DNA from: Gallionella sp.
GTDB lineage: Bacteria; Pseudomonadota; Gammaproteobacteria; Burkholderiales; Gallionellaceae
DNA: 54,345 nucleotides
Direction of reading: 5' to 3'
Assembly: GCA_025350705.1 (NCBI GenBank)
Contig: JANXXH010000061.1
Location: 1-54,345, forward strand
Shown: positions 1 to 9,254 of the stretch, piece after piece
Layout of the letters: every line of letters starts with the position of its first letter
Position numbering within the stretch: the first letter of the stretch is position 1
The notes under the pieces: model-generated
The model's input: only the letters and a program-made list of their open reading frames with translations
Databases searched by the model: none
Told to the model about the DNA's origin: nothing
Position numbers and translations under genes: made by a program

Positions 1-1
1 C

Positions 2-2437
2 AACGGCATGGCCGGGATGCGCACCATCGAGGAATTGCTGAAGATGTCGCCGGACGAATTCGAGATCACGGTATTCGGCGCCGAGCCGCAGCCGAACTAC
101 AATCGCATCCTGCTGTCGCCGGTGCTGTCCGGCGAGATGAAGTTTCAGGACACGGTGCTCAACGACTGGAGCTGGTACGAGGAGCACAACATCACGCTGC
201 ATGCCGGCAAGCCGGTGACGAAGATCGATCGCGTACGCTGCGTGGTGGAAGCCGAAGGTGGTTTGGCGATCCCCTATGACCGTCTGCTGATCGCGACCGG
301 CTCCAACCCGATCATGCTGCCGATCCCCGGTATCGACCTGCCCGGCGTGCTGGCGTATCGCAGCATAGACGATGTCGAGAAGATGCTGGTTGCCGCCAAA
401 ACCTGCAAGCGCGCGGTGGTGATCGGCGGCGGGCTGCTCGGGCTGGAAGCGGCGAACGGTTTATCGCTGCAGGGCATGGAGGTGGCGGTGGTGCACCTGT
501 GCGACTGGCCGATGGAGCGCCAGCTCGACCAAGTGGGCGGCGGATTGCTGAAGAACGAACTGGAGAAACGCGGGCTGAAATTTTATTTGTCGCGTCAGAC
601 CGAGGCGATCTTGGGCGAATCAACAGGGGGCAAGAATATAGGGGGCGAGGACAAAGTAACCGGCCTGCGTTTCAAGGGTGGCGAGGAGATTGCGGCCGAT
701 TTGGTGATCATGGCGGCGGGCATACGGCCCAACATCGCATTGGCCAAGGCGGCGAACATTCATTGCGATCGCGGCATCGTGGTGAACGATACGATGCAGA
801 CCTTTGATCCGAAGATCTACGCGGTGGGCGAATGCGTGCAGCATCGCGGGCAATGTTATGGGCTGGTCGCTCCACTATTCGAACAGGCCAAGGTGGCGGC
901 GAACCATCTGGCTGAATACGGGCGCATGCGCTATGAGGGCTCAGCGGTTTCCACCAAGCTCAAGGTGACGGGTATCGATTTATTTTCGGCGGGCGACTTC
1001 AATGCCGGGCCGGACGATGAAGAGTTGCTGCTGCAGGATTCGGCGCGTGGCGTGTACAAGAAACTGGTGTTGCGCAACAACAAATTGCGCGGCGCAGTGA
1101 TGTATGGCGACACGCTGGACGGCCCGTGGTATTTCCAGATGATGCGCGACGAGACCGATGTGTCGGAGATGCGCGAGCACATCCTGTTCGGCCAGATGCA
1201 TATCGGCGACTCGGGTCGTGGCGGTGCGTCGAACGTCGCGAACATGCCGGACTCGGCGGAGATCTGCGGCTGCAACGGCGTCAGCAAGGGCACCATCGTC
1301 AAAACCATACTCGATAAAAAATTGTTCACGCTGGAAGAGGTGCGCGCGCATACCAAAGCGTCCAGCTCGTGCGGATCGTGCACCGGTTTGTGCGAGGCAT
1401 TACTGGCGAACACGCTGGGCGATTATTCGGCCAAGCCGAGCAAGAAGGCGCTGTGCGCCTGCACTGAGCACGCGCATCAGGACGTGCAACAAGCGATCGC
1501 CGAACTGAAATTGAAAACCATCCCCGACCTGATGAAGGCATTGAACTGGAAAACGTCGGACGGCTGCCATGTGTGCCGCCCCGCGCTGAACTACTATCTG
1601 CTGGCCGCATGGCCGGGTGAATATCGGGATGACAGCCGCTCGCGCTTCATCAACGAACGCGTACACGCGAACATCCAGAAGGACGGCACTTATTCGGTGA
1701 TTCCGCGCATCTGGGGCGGCGTGACCTCGCCATCCGAGTTGCGCTCTATCGCCGAGATCGCAGAGCGCCATGAGGTGCGCACCGTGCACATCACCGGCGG
1801 ACAACGCATCGCCTTGTACGGCATCACCAAGGAGAACCTGCCGAAGATGTGGGGCGAGCTGGTCGACGCGGGATTCGTTTCCGGCCATGCCTACGGCAAG
1901 GCGCTGCGCACTGTGAAGACCTGCGTCGGCGCGGAGTGGTGCCGCTTCGGCACGCAGGATTCCACCGGAATGGGCATCAAGGTGGAGAAGATGACTTGGG
2001 GTTCGTGGACGCCGCACAAATTCAAAATCGCGGTGTCGGGCTGCCCGCGCAATTGCGCCGAGGCGACGATCAAGGATTTCGGCGTAGTGTGCGTGGACTC
2101 GGGCTACGAGATACACGTCGGCGGCAACGGCGGCATCAAGGTGCGCGTCACAGATTTCCTGTGCAAGGTCGCGACCGAGGAGGAGGTGCTGGAATACTGC
2201 GGCGCATACATGCAGTTGTACCGCGAGGGCGCGCACTACATGGAGCGCACCGCGCCGTGGATAGAACGCATCGGGCTGGCGTACGTGAAACAGCATGTGG
2301 TCGAGGATGCAGCGAGCCGCGCCGAACTGTATGCGTGCTTCCTCGAATCACAGCGCTATTCGCAGGAGGACCCGTGGAAGGAACGCGCGGAGGGGAAAGA
2401 TGCACATGAGTATGAAGCGTTGGCGACGATCGCGTAG
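2..2437 (+). CDS. nirB: Assimilatory nitrite reductase large subunit NirB (5' end cut by window edge)
   Basis: NirB is a cytoplasmic enzyme that reduces nitrite to ammonium with NAD(P)H, using FAD, Fe-S centres and siroheme. The frame is open from the first bases and begins inside the usual N-terminal NGMAG motif of the FAD site, so only a few residues are missing. Domains in order are a pyridine-nucleotide disulphide oxidoreductase part (first ~290 residues, with IGGGLLGLEAA), two BFD-like [2Fe-2S] domains (CGCNGV...CGSCTGLC and CACTEH...CHVCRP), a ferredoxin-like half-domain, and the siroheme/[4Fe-4S] domain with cysteines in TCVGAEWCRFG and GCPRNCAEA. nirD and nasA follow on the same strand. 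The stop codon TAG lies inside a palindromic repeat. Codon use matches the core genome. Confidence 0.95.
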   Translation, partial: NGMAGMRTIEELLKMSPDEFEITVFGAEPQPNYNRILLSPVLSGEMKFQDTVLNDWSWYEEHNITLHAGKPVTKIDRVRCVVEAEGGLAIPYDRLLIATGSNPIMLPIPGIDLPGVLAYRSIDDVEKMLVAAKTCKRAVVIGGGLLGLEAANGLSLQGMEVAVVHLCDWPMERQLDQVGGGLLKNELEKRGLKFYLSRQTEAILGESTGGKNIGGEDKVTGLRFKGGEEIAADLVIMAAGIRPNIALAKAANIHCDRGIVVNDTMQTFDPKIYAVGECVQHRGQCYGLVAPLFEQAKVAANHLAEYGRMRYEGSAVSTKLKVTGIDLFSAGDFNAGPDDEELLLQDSARGVYKKLVLRNNKLRGAVMYGDTLDGPWYFQMMRDETDVSEMREHILFGQMHIGDSGRGGASNVANMPDSAEICGCNGVSKGTIVKTILDKKLFTLEEVRAHTKASSSCGSCTGLCEALLANTLGDYSAKPSKKALCACTEHAHQDVQQAIAELKLKTIPDLMKALNWKTSDGCHVCRPALNYYLLAAWPGEYRDDSRSRFINERVHANIQKDGTYSVIPRIWGGVTSPSELRSIAEIAERHEVRTVHITGGQRIALYGITKENLPKMWGELVDAGFVSGHAYGKALRTVKTCVGAEWCRFGTQDSTGMGIKVEKMTWGSWTPHKFKIAVSGCPRNCAEATIKDFGVVCVDSGYEIHVGGNGGIKVRVTDFLCKVATEEEVLEYCGAYMQLYREGAHYMERTAPWIERIGLAYVKQHVVEDAASRAELYACFLESQRYSQEDPWKERAEGKDAHEYEALATIA

Positions 2438-2546
2438 GGTGGGCAAGTCTTTCTGCCCACGCGGTGGTAAATAATTCGAGGGGTGAGAGATGCGGCCATT
2501 GCAATGAAATGGCTCAGCGTGGGCACAGAAAACGTGCCCACCCTAC
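2434..2546. repeat. GTAGGGTGGGC palindromic intergenic repeat, copy 1
   Basis: The element starts with GTAGGGTGGGC and ends with its complement GCCCACCCTAC, so the ends can pair. Inner arms (TGCCCACG and CGTGGGCACAG) could extend a hairpin. The nirB stop codon is formed by its first bases. The same element, 36 bp shorter in the middle, lies at 25626-25702. It resembles the MITE- or REP-like repeats scattered in many bacterial genomes. Confidence 0.85.
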
Positions 2547-2567
2547 AAAATAAATGAGGTGGAAATA

Positions 2568-2897
2568 ATGGACTGGCAACAAATCGGACTAATAGAAGAC
2601 ATCCCGCGCCAAGGTTCGCGGGTGGTGCGGACATCATCGGGCGAGATCGCGCTTTTCCGTAGCGTGGACGACAAGGTGTTCGCGCTGAACAACAAATGTC
2701 CGCACAAGGGCGGGCCGCTGTCGCAGGGCATCGTGCACGGCAACCGCGTCACCTGCCCGCTGCACAACTGGGTGATCGATCTGGAGTCCGGCGTCGCGGT
2801 CGCACCGGATGTGGGCTGCGCTCATCGCCATGAAGTGCGCGTTGCACATGGTGTGGTGTTCCTCGAGGTCAAGGCCGGAGCATGCAAGGCAGCCTAG
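2568..2897 (+). CDS. nirD: Nitrite reductase small subunit NirD (Rieske type)
   Basis: NirD is the small partner of NirB in the assimilatory NAD(P)H nitrite reductase. It is a Rieske-fold protein of about 109 aa. The two cluster-binding loops are visible as CPHKGGPL and CPLHNW, so unlike the E. coli NirD it probably still carries a [2Fe-2S] centre. The ATG at 2568 is preferred because GAGGTGG lies just upstream. An in-frame GTG at 2559 would overlap that ribosome binding site. The gene is preceded by the palindromic repeat after nirB and overlaps the likely nasA start by 16 bases, which suggests translational coupling. Confidence 0.93.
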   Translation: MDWQQIGLIEDIPRQGSRVVRTSSGEIALFRSVDDKVFALNNKCPHKGGPLSQGIVHGNRVTCPLHNWVIDLESGVAVAPDVGCAHRHEVRVAHGVVFLEVKAGACKAA

Positions 2898-5791
2898 TCA
2901 TGCAAAAAATAAATCCAGATCATCCGTCAGGCCCAACATCATCCGGCCCCCTCGCTCCGCTCTCCCCCTCTGCAAGGGGGAAGGAACAATCCAGTTTGCA
3001 TGGACAATCCGAAATAAATACGCCGCCGACTATTCTCACTACCTGCCCATATTGCGGAGTCGGTTGCGGCGTGGCGGTGAGCGTCGCGGACGGGGCTGTG
3101 ACTGTGTCCGGCGATAAACAACATCCGGCCAATCTGGGGCGGCTGTGTTCCAAGGGAGCGGCACTGGCAGAAACTCTGGATAACGAAGAACGTTTGCTTT
3201 ATCCAATCATCAATGGTCGTCGCTCTTCATGGGATGAGGCGCTGAACCGTGTCGCCGATGGCTTCAGGAAAATTATCGAACAGCACGGGCCGGATGCGGT
3301 GGCGTTCTATGTATCCGGGCAACTGCTGACTGAGGATTATTATGTCGCCAACAAGCTGATGAAAGGTTTCATCGGCAGCGCGAACATCGATACCAATTCG
3401 CGCCTGTGCATGTCCTCGGCAGTGGCCGCGCACAAGCGCGCGTTTGGCGCGGATGCAGTGCCGGTGTGTTACGAAGATGTCGAGCTGGCCGACCTCGTCG
3501 TGCTGGTCGGCTCCAACTATGCCTGGGCGCATCCGGTCTTGTATCAGCGCTTGGCGGCGGCGAAGAAGGTACGGCCTGAGATGAAAGTGGTGGTGATCGA
3601 TCCACGTCGCACCGCGACCTGCGACATCGCCGACCTGCATCTGGCGATCGCGCCGGGTGCGGATGCATTTTTGTTCAACGGCCTGTTGCATCATTTGCGA
3701 CGCGAGGATGCGCTGGATATCGCTTACGTCGAAGCACATGTCGAAGGATTCGCCGGTGCCTTCGAGGCAGCACGCGCGGTCAGCTCGATTCCAAAAGTGG
3801 CAAAAGTGTGCGGCGTGCCGGAGACGCAGGTCAGCGAATTCTTCCGCCTGTTCGCGCACACCACGCGCACCGTGACGATTTTCTCGCAGGGCATCAACCA
3901 GTCTTCCAGCGGCGTGGACAAGGGCAACGCGATCATCAACGTGCACCTGGCCACCGGACGCATCGGCCGTCCTGGCATGGGGCCGTTCTCGGTGACCGGC
4001 CAGCCGAACGCGATGGGCGGACGCGAAGTCGGCGGCTTGGCCAATCAGCTGGCGGCGCACATGGATTTTTCCGATGCGGCGAGCATCGACCGGGTGAAGC
4101 GATTCTGGGATGCGCCGAACATCGCGCAGGCGCCGGGACTGAAAGCTGTGGAAATGTTCCGGGCCATCGCGTCGGGCAAGATCAAGGCGGTGTGGATCAT
4201 GGGCACCAATCCGGCGGTCAGCATGCCGGATGCGGATAAAGTACGCACCGCCTTGCTGAAATGCGCGCTGGTGGTGGTATCCGATTGCGTGCGGCATACC
4301 GACACCACGGCCTGTGCCAACATTCTGCTGCCCGCAGAGGGGTGGGGTGAGAAGGACGGCACCGTGACCAATTCCGAGAGGCGCATCTCGCGGCAGCGCG
4401 CGTTCCTGCCAGCGGCGGGCGAGGCCAAGCCGGACTGGTGGATCATCACACAGGTGGCGCAGCGCATGGGATTTGCCGAAGAGTTTTCTTATGACAAACC
4501 AGCGCAGATATTTCGTGAGCATGCGCGGCTATCTGGATTTGAAAATGATGGAGGCGCTGAAAATTTTACCAAGCGGGCTTTCGACATCAGCGCATTAACT
4601 GAAATAGACGACTCGCAATATGACGTGATGCAACCGGTGCAATGGCCGGTCACCAGCCAAACACCACACGGCACGCAGCGCCTGTTCGCCGACGGAAAAT
4701 TTTATACCGCCAGTAGCAAGGCGCGCATGATTGCCGTTGCGGCGCAATTGCCAGCCGTGGCTGCGGATGTCGAATACCCGCTGGTACTGAATACCGGACG
4801 CATGCGCGATCAGTGGCACACGATGACGCGCACCGGAAAAGTGCCGCGCCTGAACGCGCATTCGTGCGAGCCTTACGTGCAGATGCATGCGCGCGATGCG
4901 CAAGATCATCAACTTCAGGACGGCGGACTCGCGCGCCTGAGCAGCCGCTACGGCAACATGCTGGCCCGGGTGCAGATCAGCGACGAGCAACGCATCGGTT
5001 CAGTATTCGTGCCGATGCACTGGAGCGACATCTTTGCTAAATCAGCCCGTGTGGACGCACTGGTCGCGCCGATCACCGACCCGATCTCCGGCCAGCCGGA
5101 ACTAAAACATGCCACGGTGCGTGTCGAGCCCTATCGTCCGGCTTGGCAAGGTTTTGTGCTAAGTCGTGATCGTCTCGAATTGCCGGAAGCTAGCTATTGC
5201 GCCTGCACGCAGGGTGCGGGCTATTGGCGACATGAAGTTGCAGGTGAAATTTTATCGGAGGATAGACGCGCTTGGGCACAAGCCGCATTAGGTAAAGAGG
5301 GAGTACCCGCAAGGAGTACACCAAAGGTAGGCAATCTACTATCGAGCAAGCTCGATGCAGAATTGACACCGCCGGTGGGTGCCCGGCAGCTTCGCTGCCA
5401 CCCTTCCGCAGACTGGATCGAATATCGCGATGCCGCAATGGGCCGCTACCGCGCAGCATGTCTGCAAGACGGTCGATTGGAAGCCGTGTTCTTCATCGCG
5501 CCTGACCAGCGCCTGCCGGAACGCGAATGGCTGGCCAGTTTGTTCAGCCAGCCTGTGATAGACCCGGCAGACCTCGCCGGACTGATGACTGCGCGACCAC
5601 CCAAAGGTGCGGCTGCCAACACCGGACGTATCGTGTGCGCCTGTTTCAGCGTCGGTGAAAAAACCATCCTGAATGCGATACAACAGCAGGGGCTGGATAG
5701 CGTCGAGGCAGTTGGTGCCTGTCTGAAAGCAGGAACGAGTTGCGGTTCATGCGTGCCGGAGATACGCCGTCTGGCCGCGCAACGCAGGTGA
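2882..5791 (+). CDS. nasA: Assimilatory nitrate reductase catalytic subunit (NasA type)
   Basis: This large cytoplasmic molybdoenzyme reduces nitrate to nitrite and feeds NirBD. Near the N-terminus TTCPYCGVGCGV and GRLCSKG supply four cysteines for a [4Fe-4S] cluster. The bis-MGD oxidoreductase body and molydopterin dinucleotide-binding domain follow. The last ~60 residues are a BFD-like [2Fe-2S] domain with CACFSVGE and GTSCGSCVPE, typical of NasA. Two stretches look foreign: roughly residues 18-48, a proline/serine-rich leader encoded by a palindromic repeat, and roughly residues 805-845, just before the C-terminal part. Both keep the reading frame. ATG codons at 2882 and 2900 are both possible; the first overlaps nirD. 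Length (969 aa) is at the upper end for the family. Confidence 0.9.
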   Translation: MQGSLVMQKINPDHPSGPTSSGPLAPLSPSARGKEQSSLHGQSEINTPPTILTTCPYCGVGCGVAVSVADGAVTVSGDKQHPANLGRLCSKGAALAETLDNEERLLYPIINGRRSSWDEALNRVADGFRKIIEQHGPDAVAFYVSGQLLTEDYYVANKLMKGFIGSANIDTNSRLCMSSAVAAHKRAFGADAVPVCYEDVELADLVVLVGSNYAWAHPVLYQRLAAAKKVRPEMKVVVIDPRRTATCDIADLHLAIAPGADAFLFNGLLHHLRREDALDIAYVEAHVEGFAGAFEAARAVSSIPKVAKVCGVPETQVSEFFRLFAHTTRTVTIFSQGINQSSSGVDKGNAIINVHLATGRIGRPGMGPFSVTGQPNAMGGREVGGLANQLAAHMDFSDAASIDRVKRFWDAPNIAQAPGLKAVEMFRAIASGKIKAVWIMGTNPAVSMPDADKVRTALLKCALVVVSDCVRHTDTTACANILLPAEGWGEKDGTVTNSERRISRQRAFLPAAGEAKPDWWIITQVAQRMGFAEEFSYDKPAQIFREHARLSGFENDGGAENFTKRAFDISALTEIDDSQYDVMQPVQWPVTSQTPHGTQRLFADGKFYTASSKARMIAVAAQLPAVAADVEYPLVLNTGRMRDQWHTMTRTGKVPRLNAHSCEPYVQMHARDAQDHQLQDGGLARLSSRYGNMLARVQISDEQRIGSVFVPMHWSDIFAKSARVDALVAPITDPISGQPELKHATVRVEPYRPAWQGFVLSRDRLELPEASYCACTQGAGYWRHEVAGEILSEDRRAWAQAALGKEGVPARSTPKVGNLLSSKLDAELTPPVGARQLRCHPSADWIEYRDAAMGRYRAACLQDGRLEAVFFIAPDQRLPEREWLASLFSQPVIDPADLAGLMTARPPKGAAANTGRIVCACFSVGEKTILNAIQQQGLDSVEAVGACLKAGTSCGSCVPEIRRLAAQRR
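2935..2995 (+). repeat. In-frame palindromic insertion in the 5' end of nasA
   Basis: TCCCCCT (2963-2969) and AGGGGGA (2975-2981) form a perfect 7-bp stem with a 5-base loop inside a CT/AG-rich stretch. The same style of repeat lies upstream of the AmpG-like gene at 21124. Here it is translated as a low-complexity segment between the start codon and the first cluster cysteines, where NasA proteins usually have only a few residues. Confidence 0.6.
5285..5412 (+). repeat. In-frame palindromic insertion between the catalytic core and the BFD domain of nasA
   Basis: This stretch contains two perfect hairpins: ATCGAGC/GCTCGAT (5341-5356, AA loop) and GGCAGC/GCTGCC (5385-5399, TTC loop). The encoded linker begins KEGVPARSTPKVGNLL and does not look like conserved NasA sequence. 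Its base pattern resembles an intergenic repeat that inserted without breaking the frame. Confidence 0.5.
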
Positions 5792-6213
5792 AGCACGGAA
5801 TTATGCACAGACCAAATTTGTTGGTGTGTGTAATATACTGAAATCATAACCAGTATGATAATATTGTGCATTATAGTTAGCAAAGTGATGAAAATGCCTG
5901 CCCATCAGCAAGGCGTGGAGACAATCAATAGCTGCCTTTCATTTAAGCGGACATCATGCAAGCAAGCCATGAACAATTCCAAGGACAAACCCCATGCCCG
6001 GCAACTGTCGGTGCAAGCCGTGATATGTTTTGAAAGGCGACTGTGCCCGGTAATTTTAATCTTGAGCCAATTCGCATCATGTTTGCATGTACGCTGAATA
6101 GTTGTATTTGTATTAAGTGGTAAATGTTGTATGGGATGAAAGTTTCAAAAAAATAGTCAAGTTTTTTTAAACACCGGCATACAGTCGGAGCAGTTAACTT
6201 AAGGAGAAAAGTC
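5792..6213. other. Intergenic stretch without a convincing gene
   Basis: This is 422 bases of relatively AT-rich sequence between nasA and the Cache-domain pseudogene. Short frames are present but lack a usual ribosome binding site and look random. A loose TGCACA...TGTGCA inverted pair spans 5805-5871. The last 30 bases hold a good Shine-Dalgarno (AAGGAG) for the next gene. Confidence 0.5.
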
Positions 6214-6669
6214 ATGAAAAATGCAATTGTGTTTGTGTCAATTCTTGCGGTATTTTTGTAGGCTCCCGCTGTTGCGAAGGAACAATTCGCGACCAAAAAG
6301 GAAGCTGTGGCCATGGTGGAGAAGGTTGTGGCGGATCTGAAAGCGAATCAGAAAAAAACGCTGGAAGGAATTACAGCCAAGGATGCCAGGTACGTTGATC
6401 GCGACCTCTATCCAACAGTCGTCGACATGACGGCAAAAATGTTGGCACATGGCGCAAACAACAGGATGGTCGGCAAGGAACTGATCGATTTTAAGGATCC
6501 GGATGGCAAGGAGTTTTACAAGGAACGTGTCGAATTAGCCAACAGCAAAGGCAAGTTCTGGCAGGACTATAAATTCACCGATCCGGAAACCAAAAAGTTG
6601 TTGCCGAAAGAAGCTTATTGCGAAAAAGCTGACGCTGTAATCGTCTGCGCCGGTGTATACAAGCGCTAA
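6214..6669 (+). pseudogene. Secreted single-Cache-domain protein with an amber stop in its signal peptide
   Basis: An ATG at 6214 follows a strong AAGGAG site and starts a normal signal peptide (MKNAIVFVSILAVFL), but codon 16 is TAG (6259-6261). The same frame then continues with APAVAKEQ, a plausible signal peptidase site, and about 135 residues of an sCache_2-like domain (DRDLYPTVVDM, AHGANNRMVGKELIDFKDPDG, YCEKADAVIVCAGVYKR). Such proteins bind small ligands in the periplasm. Apart from the stop codon the frame is intact, so the mutation is recent, is a sequencing error, or is suppressed. An internal ATG at 6316 would give a protein lacking the export signal. Confidence 0.8.
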
Positions 6670-6674
6670 TTATG

Positions 6675-6928
6675 CCCAAGGCTGGCCGGATCAAGGCCGT
6701 GATCGACTCGCAGATCACACGGATTGCTGACCGCGTGATCGCCTAAAGGCGCGGTGGTCAACACCGGACGCACCGTGTGCGCCTGTTACAGCATCGGCGA
6801 TGACCATCATGAATGCGATCAAGGAACAGAAACCGGGTAGCGTGGAGGCAGTGGGTGTATGTCTCAAAACCGGTACTGGATGCGGTTCGTGCGTGCCGGA
6901 GTTACGCAGTCTGGTCGAGCAGCGCTAA
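6675..6928 (+). pseudogene. Broken duplicate of the nasA 3' end (BFD-like [2Fe-2S] domain)
   Basis: The sequence aligns with the last ~250 bases of nasA, including the region before the cysteine motif (VID... LTA-like) and the cysteine-rich end. It can still be read as NTGRTVCACYSIG, then, after a two-base deletion near 6801, as MNAIKEQKPGSVEAVGVC and GTGCGSCVPELRSLVEQR. It has no start codon and an in-frame stop near 6745. It is a remnant of a second nitrate reductase gene or a partial duplication, and lies 0.9 kb downstream of the intact gene. Confidence 0.8.
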
Positions 6929-7431
6929 TTACATCTGTCTGATACGCGGTGCTTGATGGATTGATTCCGTTCGTGGCCGATGCAACATTTGCGATTCTCG
7001 TTGCCCAAACTGGATTTTCATCAGGAGCATAAACCCGGGCGTGCTCGTGTATGTGAACGCAAATAATTATGGTAACGCGAGCAGATTTAGTTTAATTGTC
7101 CAAACCCCGGGGTCAGAGAGAATTATTTTCGACCCACTGATTTTAACCTTCCCCAATTTTCTCATTTGCTCACACTACAGCGCGCTGGATTGAAATAAAC
7201 GTGAGGACAGTTTGCCGAAAGCCGGATTCCTGCTCAGGTAAATACAAGGGATGGAAACATTGCTGATCCAATGTTGCTGCCTTTGTTGCGAAATTGAATT
7301 CCCCGCCAACTGATTTACCCGACAGCTTGCTATCGATCAAAAAGTTTCCCGGCAATTTTTATCGCCTTGATTTTGAACTCGGTAGAACGTGCGGGAAGAT
7401 GCGAGACAGGTGGTGGCGACACCTCCACCCG
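6929..7431. other. Intergenic region with repeat debris
   Basis: About 500 bases with no supported gene. GGGTC (7110-7114) and GACCC (7131-7135) bracket GAGAGAATTATTTTC, a pattern often seen at the edges of REP-type elements next to IS200-like transposase genes. A 29-base motif at 7197-7225 recurs at 9184-9212, on the other side of the chemoreceptor gene. Confidence 0.5.
7197..7225. repeat. Direct repeat flanking the chemoreceptor gene, left copy
   Basis: A 29-base sequence starting AAACGTGAGG and ending GCCGAAAGCCGG matches 9184-9212 at 25 of 29 positions in the same orientation. The pair encloses the chemoreceptor gene and little else. Confidence 0.6.
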
Positions 7432-8952
7432 TTACACCGGTTGCGCTGCCATAATGTTGCCCTCGAACTTGAAGAACCCCATCAACTTTTTCAGGTGCTC
7501 GGCTTGGCCGCTCATCTCCTCGGCCGTTGCCGCAAGTTCTTCCAATGAAGAGGCGCTTTGCTGGGTGATCTGGTTGAGTTGCATCATGGCATTGTTGATC
7601 TGGCCGACACTGGACGATTGTACTTCCGAGCCGGCGGCGATTTCCTGTACCAGATCTGAAGTCTTCCTGATCGCGGGTACCATCTCGGTCAGCAGCTTGC
7701 CCGCGTTCTCTGCAATGGCGACCGAGCTGCCCGCCATCTCACCAATCTCCTGCGCAGCAATTTGGCTGCGCTCGGCCAGTTTTCTGACTTCGCCGGCAAC
7801 CACGGCAAAGCCTTTGCCGTGCTCGCCGGCGCGCGCCGCTTCGATCGCGGCATTCAGCGCCAGCAGATTGGTCTGGTAGGCGATGTCGTCGATGATCGCG
7901 ATCTTCTTCGCGATCTGCTTCATCGCATACACGGTCTGGGTGACTGCCTCGCCGCTTTCAGCGGCCTGCTTGGCAGCTTGCAAAGCCATGCCGTTGGTGA
8001 CCCCGGCGTTCTCGGCGTTCTGCTTGATCGAGGCCGCCATCTGTTCAACAGAGGCCGATGTCTCCTCCACACTGACCGCCTGTTCACCGGAGCCCCGGCT
8101 CAACATCTGCGCGGTGGTGTTGACTTGTTCCAGGGCGGTGGAGAGGGATCCGGCACTGCTGCGCACCTCGCCAACGATCTCCATCAGACTGTCATTCATG
8201 TTGTTGAGCGCAGCGAGCAATTCTCCGGTCTCGTCATTCCCCACCACTTTGATTTCGGATACGAGACTGCCTTCTGCGATGCGCACGGTCGCAGAAATGG
8301 CGCTCTTGAGCGGTCTCACGATCACCCGGCTCATGAGCCAAGCAACACCAAGCGATACCGCCAACGCAACCACCAGGATCGCGATCAGTTCCTTGATGGC
8401 CCTGTGGAAAGCATCGCCGGCATCCATGTATCTTTCCTGTGCGAGGCGTTTTTCAATCTGTGTCAGTTGATCAAAATCCTTGAGCATTTCCTGAAAGCTG
8501 ATGTCGGCCACCATCATGCCGCTCAACCCCAAGTTGTGATCGATCATGCTCTGGTCAATCGCACTGCCAATATCTTTTTTGTATTTGACGATCTGCTTGA
8601 TCAGTGAGTCGACGATGTTGCGCTCGCTTTCATTGTTACTGACACGATCCTTGAGTAAGGTGAATTTTTTCAGTACGTCATCGATCTTCGCATTTTGCTC
8701 GTTGGCGGTCTGCTGGATCATTTCTTTGTTGAGATTAGCAACCCGGGTCAATGATCGATACATGCTGAAATGTACCGCGCTGATCTGCTGCGAAGCATCC
8801 TCAGCCAACCGGGAGTTAACGAAGCGGATGTCGTAAAGCTCAGCCAGCGCGGCGTGTTGACGGGTCAACACGATGTAGGAGTTGGCTCCCAGCAAGATCA
8901 GAAAAATGACTGCCACAACTGGCGATACCAGAATCTTGTGCAATATTTTCAT
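7432..8952 (-). CDS. Methyl-accepting chemotaxis protein
   Basis: This is an inner-membrane chemoreceptor that signals to CheA/CheW. It has an N-terminal membrane helix (about residues 8-28), a periplasmic helical domain of ~160 residues typical of four-helix-bundle (4HB_MCP) sensors, a second membrane helix (about 188-210, [17 protein letters not shown]), a HAMP domain, and a long cytoplasmic coiled coil. The conserved signalling tip is visible as [20 protein letters not shown], followed by [16 protein letters not shown]. Length (506 aa) is normal. No other che genes are near, so it is an orphan receptor. Its ligand cannot be told from the sequence. The gene is bracketed by a direct repeat. 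Confidence 0.95.
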   Translation of the reverse strand: MKILHKILVSPVVAVIFLILLGANSYIVLTRQHAALAELYDIRFVNSRLAEDASQQISAVHFSMYRSLTRVANLNKEMIQQTANEQNAKIDDVLKKFTLLKDRVSNNESERNIVDSLIKQIVKYKKDIGSAIDQSMIDHNLGLSGMMVADISFQEMLKDFDQLTQIEKRLAQERYMDAGDAFHRAIKELIAILVVALAVSLGVAWLMSRVIVRPLKSAISATVRIAEGSLVSEIKVVGNDETGELLAALNNMNDSLMEIVGEVRSSAGSLSTALEQVNTTAQMLSRGSGEQAVSVEETSASVEQMAASIKQNAENAGVTNGMALQAAKQAAESGEAVTQTVYAMKQIAKKIAIIDDIAYQTNLLALNAAIEAARAGEHGKGFAVVAGEVRKLAERSQIAAQEIGEMAGSSVAIAENAGKLLTEMVPAIRKTSDLVQEIAAGSEVQSSSVGQINNAMMQLNQITQQSASSLEELAATAEEMSGQAEHLKKLMGFFKFEGNIMAAQPV

Positions 8953-9183
8953 ATTACCCCCAACCTATAATGTACTCGGTGACGCGGACGGATTCCGCGC
9001 CGTTACCGCTTTATCTGTTTATGCTTCCGTCAAAGACCATACTTTCGGGGTGTTTGCAGCACATCGCTTGTGGTTACCAAGGTTCGGTCACCAGGGATCA
9101 GTGTGAATTATTTTCAGCACATTGTTTTTGCCATCCCAAATCCGTTCTCATTTAAACACAAGCGTTTGCGCGATGGGTTGGGA

Positions 9184-9212
9184 AAACGCGAGGTCAGCTT
9201 GCCGAAAGACGG
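9184..9212. repeat. Direct repeat flanking the chemoreceptor gene, right copy
   Basis: Matches 7197-7225 with four substitutions and no gaps. It lies in the ~300-base gap between the chemoreceptor start (8952) and the end of the phytochelatin-synthase-like gene (9255), in which no other gene is seen. Confidence 0.6.
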
Positions 9213-9254
9213 CTGGCCCCTACTTTTCTTCGCCCCTTGATTTTGCGCTATTGT

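Noticed and set aside
1400-2296. Antisense open frame opposite nirB
   Set aside because: Shadow of the siroheme domain coding sequence; no independent evidence.
3227-4522. Long antisense open frame opposite nasA (431 codons)
   Set aside because: It mirrors the GC-rich codon pattern of nasA, has no family motif and lies wholly inside a well-supported gene.
5855-6097. 80-codon open frame between nasA and the Cache pseudogene
   Set aside because: No ribosome binding site, no motif and composition unlike neighbouring genes.
6259-6261. TAG in the Cache gene as a recoded (pyrrolysine) codon
   Set aside because: It sits in a signal peptide where a special residue makes no sense, and nothing else in the window suggests recoding.
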